Positions 43,061-50,566 of a stretch of DNA of 64,000 bases are shown here, piece after piece. The stretch covers positions 1 through 64,000 of the forward strand of contig DATLEF010000174.1 of assembly GCA_035525455.1 (NCBI GenBank), given 5' to 3'. The DNA is from JAQGMV01 sp035525455. Its GTDB lineage: Bacteria > Pseudomonadota > Gammaproteobacteria > Burkholderiales > SG8-41. Every line of letters begins with the position of its first letter. Position 1 is the stretch's first letter. The notes below the pieces were generated by a model. That model had not been told where the DNA came from. It searched no databases and was given only the letters and a program-made list of their open reading frames with translations. A program made the translations under genes and the position numbers.

Positions 43061-44022
43061 TCACTCCGCTTTCGCGCCGGACTCCTTCACGACCTTGCCG
43101 AGCTTGACCACTTCTGACCGTATGTATCTGTCGTATTCCTCCGGCGTCATCGGCATCGGATCCGCACCCTGGTTCTGGAGCTGCCCTGCGACGTCCGGCA
43201 GGCGCAGGATCTTGACCACCGCGCCATTCAGCTTGTCGATGATCGGCTTGGGCGTACCGGCGACCGTGATCAGACCGAACCAGCCGTCGAATACGCAGTC
43301 GCGCACTCCCGCTTCGACCATGGTCGGCAGTTGCGGAAACGCCGACGAGCGTTTGCTGCTGCTCACCGCCAGGGCACGCACTCTACCGGCTTTAATGTGA
43401 GAGGACGCGAGTATCGCCGGCGCGAAGGTCATCTCGAGCCGGCCCGCGACGATCTCCGTGATCGCCTCGGCGAATCCCTTGAACGGCACGTGCACGATAC
43501 TGATTCCTGCAGTGCTGCGGAAGATCTCACCGTTGATGTGTGAATTGGAGCCGATGCCCGCAGACGTATAGTTGAATGTCCCCGGTTTGGATTTGGCCAG
43601 AGCCACCAGCTCCTTCACGTTTTTTGCCGGCAGCGACGGGTGCACGATCAGGATATTCGGTATCAGCGCGAGCGGCGTGATCCCCGCGAAATCCTCACCG
43701 GATCGAACGGCAGCTTGGTGTACAGCGTTGCGTTGATCGCGTGACTGGCCGATACGACGAGCAGCGTATATCCGTCTGGCGGGGCTTTCGCTACGACCGA
43801 GGTGCCGACGACACTGCCGGCGCCCGGCCGATTTTCAACGAGGACCTGCTGCCCCCACATTTCGGTGAGCTTCGGGCCGATCACGCGTGCGAGCGCGTCG
43901 GTTGCGCTTCCCGCGCCGAAAGGCACGACGATGCGGATGGGCTTCACCGGATATTCCTGCGCATGCACCGCACCGGCCATGACGAGCGCGAGCGCCATAA
44001 GTTGGATTGCGAGACGAGTCAT
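43061..44022 (-). pseudogene. Bug/TctC-family receptor interrupted by a frameshift
   Basis: A second periplasmic Bug receptor. The 5' part (44022 down to about 43695) has a good signal peptide (LAIQLMALALVMAGAVHAQ) and the motifs YPVKPIRIVVPFGAGSATDA and NRPGAGSVVG, then reads out of frame after LPFDPVR and stops at 43663. The remainder continues in another frame to 43061. The paralog has DPVRDFAPI at this place; inserting one base in the GGATTTCGCGGGG stretch (about 43693-43696) restores DPVRDFAGITPLAL. A one-base deletion, real or a sequencing error, therefore explains the break. Confidence 0.85.
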
Positions 44023-44034
44023 GCTTGATCCTCC

Positions 44035-45114
44035 TCAAGATTCCAGACACCGCCCCATCCAGTCGGCGGATTGCGTGCGGTAGCGGTAGGCGCGGTTGTT
44101 CGCGACGTGGTTGCCGTCCTCGATCACCAGCAGCTCGACGGGGCCGCGCGCTTCGCGTGCGAGTTTTTCGGCGTCCTGCCACGGCACGATCCGGTCGAGC
44201 TTGCCCGCGACGATGTAGAGCGGGCACGTGATGTTCGAGGCGACGCCCTTCAGCGTCAAGCTCGCGCCGTATTCGCGCGCGTCTTCCAGCGTCGCGGACT
44301 TCGAGCGCACGCGAAAAGCTTCCTGCGTGAGCGGGTTCATCCCGGGCCAGATTTCGGCCCAGTCGTAAGGGCCCGAGAGCGCGATGCACGCACGAACGCG
44401 TTTTTCAAAAGCCGCGGCGCGCGGCGCGTAATAGCCGCCCAGCGATACGCCCCACAGACCGGTGCGTGACGCGTCGAGATCCGCGCGCCTGTCCACCCAG
44501 TCGAGAACGCTTTTCACGGCCACTTCGTAGTCACCGCGAAGGGGAAGCTCGTATTCGGCTTCGCCCTGGCCCGGACCGTCGAAGGCTAGAGTGGCCATGC
44601 CGCGCGCAAGAAAAATCGATTCGTAGGCATCCATCTCTTCTTTTGCCGAATCGAGCCCCATGCACATCACCACGATTGGCGGACGCTCCACGCCGCGGGG
44701 CTTACGCAGGATTCCGTAGAGGCGCGTGCCGGCGTGCGGTATTTCCACCCGCTCGCCCGGCGGGTCGAGATGGGGCAAAGCAGCGCGGCGGCAATCGACT
44801 GCTTTCATGTGCGCCCCGCGCATCTGCGCATAATCGTGCACAAATACGAACTTGGCAAAGTGATAGCACACGGCTGCCCGCGTGTAGTGTTCGCCCCCCG
44901 AAAACCCGTTGCCTGCTGCGAGCGCGTCGGCGCCGAGCGCTTCGTGAACGGCTGCGCGCCGCGACCACGCTGCACACCAGTCGTCCCAGCGCTCGATTGC
45001 AGCAGTCACTTCCTGAAAATCGGTGAGGGGTACGCCGTTCGCGACAAAACGCGGCGCCCAATGAGCAATCGCGGCGTGGACGCGCGCATCGACGTTTTTC
45101 GCCGCCGGTTCCAT
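44035..45114 (-). CDS. Alpha/beta hydrolase, FrsA/2,6-dihydropseudooxynicotine-hydrolase-like (paralog 2)
   Basis: A 359-residue paralog of the hydrolase at 40908-41996, with the same cap plus core arrangement. The two share long identical stretches such as AHWAPRFVANGVPLTDFQEV-type N-termini, VMCMGLDSAKEEM and WGVSLGGYYAPRAAAF. Ser in GVSLGG, Asp in AGKLDRIVP and His in DGNHVANN form the triad. It differs in the substrate-facing region (LSGPYDWAEIWPGM versus LSGAYERKPTFEGR), so the two may act on related but distinct substrates. Gaps of 10 and 12 bp to its neighbours indicate one operon. Confidence 0.87.
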   Translation of the reverse strand: MEPAAKNVDARVHAAIAHWAPRFVANGVPLTDFQEVTAAIERWDDWCAAWSRRAAVHEALGADALAAGNGFSGGEHYTRAAVCYHFAKFVFVHDYAQMRGAHMKAVDCRRAALPHLDPPGERVEIPHAGTRLYGILRKPRGVERPPIVVMCMGLDSAKEEMDAYESIFLARGMATLAFDGPGQGEAEYELPLRGDYEVAVKSVLDWVDRRADLDASRTGLWGVSLGGYYAPRAAAFEKRVRACIALSGPYDWAEIWPGMNPLTQEAFRVRSKSATLEDAREYGASLTLKGVASNITCPLYIVAGKLDRIVPWQDAEKLAREARGPVELLVIEDGNHVANNRAYRYRTQSADWMGRCLES

Positions 45115-45124
45115 TCGAGTACCT

Positions 45125-46021
45125 TCAAGCCGCCTGCGCGGGCAGTGCTCGCTGCATGTAGCTCAAGTCCATGTACTTCTCGGGTGCGCCTTTGGCCTGC
45201 GTATAGCCTTCCGCTTGCCACACGGTATCGATGACTTCGCGCAGCCCCGTTGCGCTGATCACGGGACGGCGACGTTGCGCAAAGCTTTTCAAACCCGCAA
45301 GCGCGGCGGTGGGTGCGAGCTTGAGGCGGGCCGGCAGCGCCTGTAGCGCCTCGTCGGCGTGCGCCGGATCCGAGAGCCATTCGTACGCGCTATCGTACGC
45401 GCGTATGAAGGCGAGCAGATCCTGCTCGTGATCGCGCGCCCAGCTGCGCCGTGCAGCCATGACGGGGCCGGGATACGTAGGAAAGCGCTCGCTCATGCGC
45501 GCGAGCATCGTGTAGCCGTCGGCGAGAAGCTGCGCATCGAAAGGTGCATTGAGCAGGCTGGCAACCGCGGCGCCGCTTTTCAGCGCGTCATAGCGCTCGA
45601 CGGACCCGCCGAACTCCTTGAAAACGATTTCGCTTTCGGCGAGTTTTTCCTGCAACAAGCGCCGCAGAAGCAGCGCGTAACCCGTGCGTGCGCCGTCCAC
45701 CGCTATAGTGCGCCCGCGTAGATCGCCGATCGCGCGTATGTGCGCGGCTGCGACCAGCGTCAGTTCCGGCGCGTGGCCGTGAGGCATGAAGACGAAAAGG
45801 TCGGCGCCGCGTTCGACTGCGCGCACGACATGATCCGATTGCTGAAAGCCGATATCGAAACCGCCGCGGATCAATTCTTCCTGCTGCTCGACCGAGGAGC
45901 CTGTGAGAGTCACCTCAACTTCGGTGCCCTCGCGCTCGAATAACCTCAGCGCCTGGGCGACATACAGGGGCCAGGTATTGGTGCCCTCTGAAATGAGCCC
46001 GAGCTTGACCAGGCGTGACAT
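45125..46021 (-). CDS. NMT1/THI5-like substrate-binding-fold protein without signal peptide
   Basis: A 298-residue periplasmic-binding-protein fold of the NMT1/SsuA-like group. Motifs are MSRLVKLGLISEGTNTWPLYVA at the start, FDIGFQQSDHVVRAVERGAD and LRGRTIAVDGARTGYALLLR. No signal peptide is present from the ATG at 46021, which has CGGAGG 3 bases upstream; an extension to 46099 is not hydrophobic either and would cover the operator. No ABC permease or ATPase gene is nearby. It may be a cytoplasmic ligand-binding or enzymatic relative. It is the first gene of the minus-strand cluster. Confidence 0.78.
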   Translation of the reverse strand: MSRLVKLGLISEGTNTWPLYVAQALRLFEREGTEVEVTLTGSSVEQQEELIRGGFDIGFQQSDHVVRAVERGADLFVFMPHGHAPELTLVAAAHIRAIGDLRGRTIAVDGARTGYALLLRRLLQEKLAESEIVFKEFGGSVERYDALKSGAAVASLLNAPFDAQLLADGYTMLARMSERFPTYPGPVMAARRSWARDHEQDLLAFIRAYDSAYEWLSDPAHADEALQALPARLKLAPTAALAGLKSFAQRRRPVISATGLREVIDTVWQAEGYTQAKGAPEKYMDLSYMQRALPAQAA

Positions 46022-46092
46022 GCTCCTCCGGGAGTTTTGCGGAAAGGATTGCGGATGCGGACGCGGTTTTGAGCAGGATGCTAGGGACGCAT

Positions 46093-46135
46093 GAACCAAT
46101 TGTCAACGATTTGAACCAATTGACCGAATTGGTTC
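46093..46135. promoter_or_regulatory. Palindromic operator candidate in the divergent regulator region
   Basis: GAACCAATT (46113-46121), 5-bp spacer, AATTGGTTC (46127-46135) form a perfect 9-bp inverted repeat. An additional direct half-site GAACCAATT at 46093-46101 begins exactly 20 bp earlier. It lies between the first gene of the catabolic cluster (start 46021) and the FadR-type regulator (start 46174), where an autoregulated GntR repressor would bind both promoters. Confidence 0.78.
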
Positions 46136-46173
46136 GCCCGCTCACAATACTTCTCAAACAGGAGTCGAGGCTC

Positions 46174-46848
46174 GTGAATCGTGAAGCATCGCTCGCCGGC
46201 GCGAGACGCATACGCGATTACATTTTGAATGCGGCGCGGGAGCATCACGCGCCGGGCTCGCAACTTCCCACCGAGCGCGAGCTTGCGCGGCGCTTCAGCA
46301 TGCCGCGCAATGCCGTGCGCAGGACGCTTGCGCAGCTCGAAGCAGAAGGCTCCATTACGCGTCACGTGGGCCGAGGTACCTTTCTCGCCGGACGTATGGC
46401 GGTGGGCGCACCGGCTGCCGACGTCGCCGATGCGAGCCCGGCCGAGCTCATCGAAGCACGGCTGCGTATCGAGCCTGCGCTCGCCGAGCTCATCGTGACG
46501 AATGCGACCGCTGCCGATTTTCAGCGCATGGAAAGCTGCCTCGACAAAGCCGAGCGTGCGACGACGCTGGACGAGTTCGAAATGTGGGATGCGGCGCTCC
46601 ATCAGGCGCTGGCAACGGCGACGCACAACCGCTTCGTCATTCGGGTCCTCGATATGGTGGCCGCCGTGCGCGAACAGGCTGAGTGGGGCAAGCTCAAGGA
46701 CCGCATCGTCACGCCCGAGCGGCGCCTCAAGTATCAGGAGGAGCATCGCGCCATTGTGCGGGCACTCAAAGAACGTGACGCCGAACGCGCGCGGGAGCGC
46801 CTGCTTGCACACTTGCAGCACGCCCGCCGCAATCTCTTCGAATACTAG
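46174..46848 (+). CDS. GntR-family regulator, FadR/FCD subfamily
   Basis: A 224-residue repressor-type regulator. The N-terminal winged helix-turn-helix (ASLAGARRIRDYI through TERELARRFSMPRNAVRRTL to HVGRGTFLAG) is followed by a helical FCD ligand-binding domain with the metal-site pattern MWDAALHQALATATHN and later EEHRAIVRAL. The GTG at 46174 is chosen because CAGGAG lies just before it and the frame upstream runs through the palindromic operator. The divergent arrangement with the long minus-strand cluster makes it the likely local regulator, responding to a pathway carboxylate. The effector is unknown. Confidence 0.85.
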   Translation: MNREASLAGARRIRDYILNAAREHHAPGSQLPTERELARRFSMPRNAVRRTLAQLEAEGSITRHVGRGTFLAGRMAVGAPAADVADASPAELIEARLRIEPALAELIVTNATAADFQRMESCLDKAERATTLDEFEMWDAALHQALATATHNRFVIRVLDMVAAVREQAEWGKLKDRIVTPERRLKYQEEHRAIVRALKERDAERARERLLAHLQHARRNLFEY

Positions 46849-47114
46849 CTCGCGACACGCTGGACTCGCCCGGGCAGACCCACTCCAAGTACAAGATTGA
46901 ATTAAGTTATTCCCACTGCCCGGCGCTTCGCATTCATCCACAATTTTTGTGGATAACGCTGTGAGTAAATCACCCACCGCGGAGCTTTTCCGTCGTTGTC
47001 GCCGCGCGTTGGCGGACTGCACAAGATTTATGCATGCAAAGCTTCCGACGGTTTCGCGGAGTCGAGCTGCGCGCGCGAGAAGCGCGCCCGGCTGCTTCAG
47101 CGCGCCGCCGTGAG
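46849..47114. other. Intergenic region with DnaA-box-containing hairpin
   Basis: A 266-bp convergent gap between the regulator and the spermidine-synthase-like gene. ATCCACAA (46936-46943), TTT, TTGTGGAT (46947-46954) form a perfect hairpin, and TTATCCACA, the consensus DnaA box, lies on the minus strand at 46949-46957. No T-run follows the hairpin. I see no further gene. Confidence 0.55.
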
Positions 47115-49136
47115 TTATCGCTTGAGGACGTGGAACAGATTGTAGAAATCATCCGTCCAGACGCGGAAATCCGGACGCGGCTTGAGCGCGATGGCCGCTG
47201 CCCGCACCGGCTTCGCCGCGAGCAGCGCGGCGTTGCGCGTGACGATGATCTGGTCGGTTTGCGACGTCCAGTACTCGAGGCCGTTACCCCCCACCGCGTC
47301 CTGAGGATCAGAGATCAGCACAGCTTGGAGACCGAATTCCGCGGCGAGGCGCTCCACGACCGGAGCGATGTCGACGAAGCGATTGGTCGCCTGAAAAACG
47401 ATGACGCCTTCCGGCTTGAGGTGGCGCAGGTACCCGGCCATCGCCTCCCGCGTAATGAGGTGCATCGGTATCGAGTCGCCCGAGAATGCGTCGATCGCGA
47501 GCAGATCGTAATTCTGCGGCACTTCCCGCTCAAGTGACAGCCGGCCGTCGCCCAGCACGATATCGACTTTCGCCGGCGTGTCGCGCAGATAGCTGAATTC
47601 CGTCACCGCCACGGCCGCCACCTGCGGATCGATTTCGTAGAACCGAAAAAAATCGCCGCTTCGGCCGTACGCCGCCAGCGCGCCCGCGCCGAGCCCGAGG
47701 ATGCCGATTTTCCTCGGCGTTTGCGGCAGGCTTTCGAACACGCGGCCATAGGCGCTCGTGCGACTGAAATAAGTCGTCGGCAGACGCCGGTATGCCGGGT
47801 CGAGAAACTGGCCGCCGTGGTTGATGGCGCCGTGATACATGGCCCTGAAGGCAACGGGTTGCGCAAAGTCGCGCGTGCGCACCACGCCGTAGAAATTCCG
47901 CACCATGACGCGCATATCGGTGCGGTAATCCCGCAAGCTGTAAAGAGCGCATGCGAAGGTTGCGACGCACACCGCGACAGCGCTTGAAGTCACCCACCAC
48001 CGCGCCCCGCGCGCACGCCACGCAAAAAGCCACGCGCACAGCACGAGCGTGATGGCGAGCTCGTAATAGCCGCGCAACAAAGTCGGCGCACCAATGCCGA
48101 TTGCGAGGGCGCCCAACGCGCCGCCGACTGCGATCATCAGGTAGAAGGTGGTTAGATGCCGCGGGCCCGGGCGCAGCCGGTAAAGCTCGCCATGGCACAC
48201 CATGCAACACACGAATAGACCCGCCGCATAAAGCGGCGCGGCGACCCACAGATTGAGAGAGTCGCTGAACCACGCCATGGCAGGAAGCATCCCTGCCGCA
48301 AGCACGAGAAAAAGCGGCCTCACGTACCAGCGCGGGTGATCGAAACAAAAGATGAAACTGATGAGATAGAGGCTGAGCGGCACGATCCAGAGAAACGGAA
48401 TCGACGGTACGTTCTGCGTAAGGTGGTTGGTCACCGCGAGCAGTAGGCACGAGCCCATGGCCGCGAGGGCTACCCAAAGCAGGCGCTGCCGAAATGTCGG
48501 TTCCGCCGCAAGCGGTGCGGCGGATTCAGCGTTTTCTATTACGTTGCTCGAGTGGCGTAAGGTCGCCAGCGCAGTCGCACCGCACAGTAAGGCAAACGCC
48601 GCATAGGCAGCGGACCACCATACCGACTGGCGCACCAGCGTAAAGACCGGCTCGATCAGAACCGGATACGACAGCAGCGCGATCAGGGACGCCAGGTTGG
48701 ACAGCGCGAAAAGCCGATACGGCACTTCATGATGATAGCGGCGCCAGAACCACGCCTGCACCAGCGGGCTCGTCGCAGAGAGCAGAAAGTACTGAAGCCC
48801 TATGGTTGCTCCCAGAAGCGCGAGGATCGATAACGCGGGCCCGGTCGCTGCGTCCGCGCCCGGGCGCCAGCGCAGCTCCGGAATGATCGGCAATAGAGCG
48901 AGACTCACCGCGAGTAGAGTCACGTGCAGGGCGGCCGCGGTGCGCGGTTTTAGCGCGCGCGTGCTCCAGTCCGCGTAAGCGTAGCCGAACAGGAGCATGG
49001 TCTGAAAAAAAACGAGACATGTCGCCCACACCGACCCCGATCCGCCGAACCACGGAAGGATCTGCTTGGCGATGATCGGTTGAACCAGGAAGAGCAGGAA
49101 GGCGCTGAGGAATATCGTCGCGGCGTACAGATGCAT
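47115..49136 (-). CDS. MFS-spermidine synthase fusion protein
   Basis: A 673-residue protein with a large membrane half (about 1-430, roughly 11 helices, opening FLSAFLLFLVQPIIAKQILP) and a C-terminal spermidine-synthase-like Rossmann domain (IGILGLGAGALAAYG, FYEIDPQVAAVA, VLGDGRLSLE, LLAIDAFSGDSIPMHL). This fused architecture is widespread in bacteria and its role (polyamine synthesis linked to transport, or another aminopropyl/methyl transfer) is not settled. It lies alone, convergent with the regulator gene. Confidence 0.87.
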   Translation of the reverse strand: MHLYAATIFLSAFLLFLVQPIIAKQILPWFGGSGSVWATCLVFFQTMLLFGYAYADWSTRALKPRTAAALHVTLLAVSLALLPIIPELRWRPGADAATGPALSILALLGATIGLQYFLLSATSPLVQAWFWRRYHHEVPYRLFALSNLASLIALLSYPVLIEPVFTLVRQSVWWSAAYAAFALLCGATALATLRHSSNVIENAESAAPLAAEPTFRQRLLWVALAAMGSCLLLAVTNHLTQNVPSIPFLWIVPLSLYLISFIFCFDHPRWYVRPLFLVLAAGMLPAMAWFSDSLNLWVAAPLYAAGLFVCCMVCHGELYRLRPGPRHLTTFYLMIAVGGALGALAIGIGAPTLLRGYYELAITLVLCAWLFAWRARGARWWVTSSAVAVCVATFACALYSLRDYRTDMRVMVRNFYGVVRTRDFAQPVAFRAMYHGAINHGGQFLDPAYRRLPTTYFSRTSAYGRVFESLPQTPRKIGILGLGAGALAAYGRSGDFFRFYEIDPQVAAVAVTEFSYLRDTPAKVDIVLGDGRLSLEREVPQNYDLLAIDAFSGDSIPMHLITREAMAGYLRHLKPEGVIVFQATNRFVDIAPVVERLAAEFGLQAVLISDPQDAVGGNGLEYWTSQTDQIIVTRNAALLAAKPVRAAAIALKPRPDFRVWTDDFYNLFHVLKR

Positions 49137-49193
49137 CTCGCGTTCAGTGAGACGAGGGAAGCGGGGATTGCGGACACAGCTGCGAGTGCATCG

Positions 49194-50174
49194 TCAGAGC
49201 AGCTGCGCGAGGTGCTTGAAGTCGGCGTTGCCGCCGGAGAGGATCACGCCGATTCGTTTGCCGCGCCTCTCGAGCTTGCCTTCGAGCAGCGCGGCCGCTC
49301 CCAGCGCGCCGGTCGGTTCCACGATGATTTTCAGGCGCTCCCAGAGATACCACATCGTTCGCAAAAGCTCCGCATCGTCGACGGTGAGCATATCGGATAC
49401 ATAGCGCATGATCAGTGGAAAAGTGATATCGCCGGGGGCCGACGTCCGCGCGCCGTCGGCGATTGTATCCGGGTTGGGCACGCTCTGAATCACACCCGAC
49501 CGGAACGAGCGCGTAACGTCGTCGCCGGCCGCAGGCTCCACGCCGATCACCTGGATCTCAGGCGCAAGCGCGTGCGCAGCAATCGCGCAGCCGGAGAGCA
49601 GACCACCGCCACCACACGGCACCAGGAGCAAGTCAAGCGGACCGGTTTCTTCGAGAAGCTCCATTGCGGCCGTGCCTTGTCCGGCGATGATGTGAGGATG
49701 GTTGAAAGGCGGAATAGGCGTGAGGCCTCGCTCGCGCACGAGTTGGGCCGTGATGGCCTCGCGATCGTCAACGGCGCGTTCGTACAGAACCACCTCTGCC
49801 CCGTAACCTCGCGTTGCGTCGACTTTCACCTGCGGCGCATCCGCCGGCATGACGATCGTCGTGCGAATACCCAACAGCGTTCCCGCGAGCGCAATCGCCT
49901 GCGCATGATTGCCCGAGGAGTAGGCCACCACGCCGCCGAGTTTACCTTCGGCGCCCAAGCTCGCGAGCGCGTGGTAAGCGCCGCGAAACTTGAACGCGCC
50001 TCCTCGCTGCAAATTCTCGCACTTGAAAAAAACGCGAGCCCCTGTGCGCGCATCGACCGTGCGAGAAGTGAGCACCGGGGTGCGATGCGCTACGCCGTCG
50101 AGTGCCCGCGCCGCTGCCTCGACATCGGCGTAAACGGGGAAGGTGCCTTTATTCGCGCTCTCAAGAGCCGTCAT
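49194..50174 (-). CDS. Threonine/serine dehydratase-family PLP enzyme
   Basis: A 326-residue fold-type II PLP enzyme (threonine ammonia-lyase, 3-hydroxyaspartate ammonia-lyase or serine racemase group). The Schiff-base Lys is in GGAFKFRGAYHAL, the substrate loop in SSGNHAQAIA, and the phosphate-binding loop in PCGGGGLLSGC. There is no C-terminal ACT domain, so it is the catabolic short form. It lies 57 bp upstream of the spermidine-synthase-like gene on the same strand. The ribosome binding site is weak (AAAGG). Confidence 0.9.
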   Translation of the reverse strand: MTALESANKGTFPVYADVEAAARALDGVAHRTPVLTSRTVDARTGARVFFKCENLQRGGAFKFRGAYHALASLGAEGKLGGVVAYSSGNHAQAIALAGTLLGIRTTIVMPADAPQVKVDATRGYGAEVVLYERAVDDREAITAQLVRERGLTPIPPFNHPHIIAGQGTAAMELLEETGPLDLLLVPCGGGGLLSGCAIAAHALAPEIQVIGVEPAAGDDVTRSFRSGVIQSVPNPDTIADGARTSAPGDITFPLIMRYVSDMLTVDDAELLRTMWYLWERLKIIVEPTGALGAAALLEGKLERRGKRIGVILSGGNADFKHLAQLL

Positions 50175-50286
50175 GAATATGCCTTTGGTCTATCAATCGC
50201 CCACGGTACATCTCAATTCGCCCTGATTTCGTGACTAATGACCTGTAATCCCCCTCCCCGCGCGGATCACAATCATTGCGTCTCGC

Positions 50287-50302
50287 TCGAACGCACGTTC
50301 GA
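50287..50302. promoter_or_regulatory. Palindrome upstream of a small gene
   Basis: TCGAACG (50287-50293), CA, CGTTCGA (50296-50302) is a perfect 7-bp inverted repeat 24 bp before the ATG of the small gene at 50327, within the divergent region with the dehydratase. It could be an operator or a short hairpin in the 5' leader. Confidence 0.4.
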
Positions 50303-50326
50303 CGAGCAGTGCCGGGAGGAAGGACG

Positions 50327-50539
50327 ATGACCAAGCGTAACGACAAGAACGAGCCTGGAAGCGGCCGTGACAGCCGTTACGACGACGCGCTGCTGTGCGC
50401 CAACTGGAATCCGGCACTCGAGTTGCTCGCATGGGCCGGCGCCAGAACAGCAGACAATGCGAGCCAATCGAGCGTGCAGCGTCCTGCCGAAGAAGATCCC
50501 GCTGCTTTCCTCCATCGCGTCTATCTGCTCGGCGCCTAA
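50327..50539 (+). CDS. Small hydrophilic protein of unknown function
   Basis: A 70-residue protein beginning MTKRNDKNEPGSGRDSRYDD with a more hydrophobic middle (WNPALELLAWAGA) and no signal peptide. I recognise no family. It is supported by a strong GGGAGGAAGG ribosome binding site 4 bases before the ATG and by lying in an otherwise gene-free stretch between the divergent dehydratase and a convergent hydroxylase operon. Confidence 0.55.
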   Translation: MTKRNDKNEPGSGRDSRYDDALLCANWNPALELLAWAGARTADNASQSSVQRPAEEDPAAFLHRVYLLGA

Positions 50540-50566
50540 AGCCGGCGCGAAATTCGACCCAACGTT

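Noticed and set aside
46936..46957. DnaA box considered as a replication origin
   Set aside because: A single box with no dnaA, dnaN or parAB nearby and no AT-rich unwinding region.
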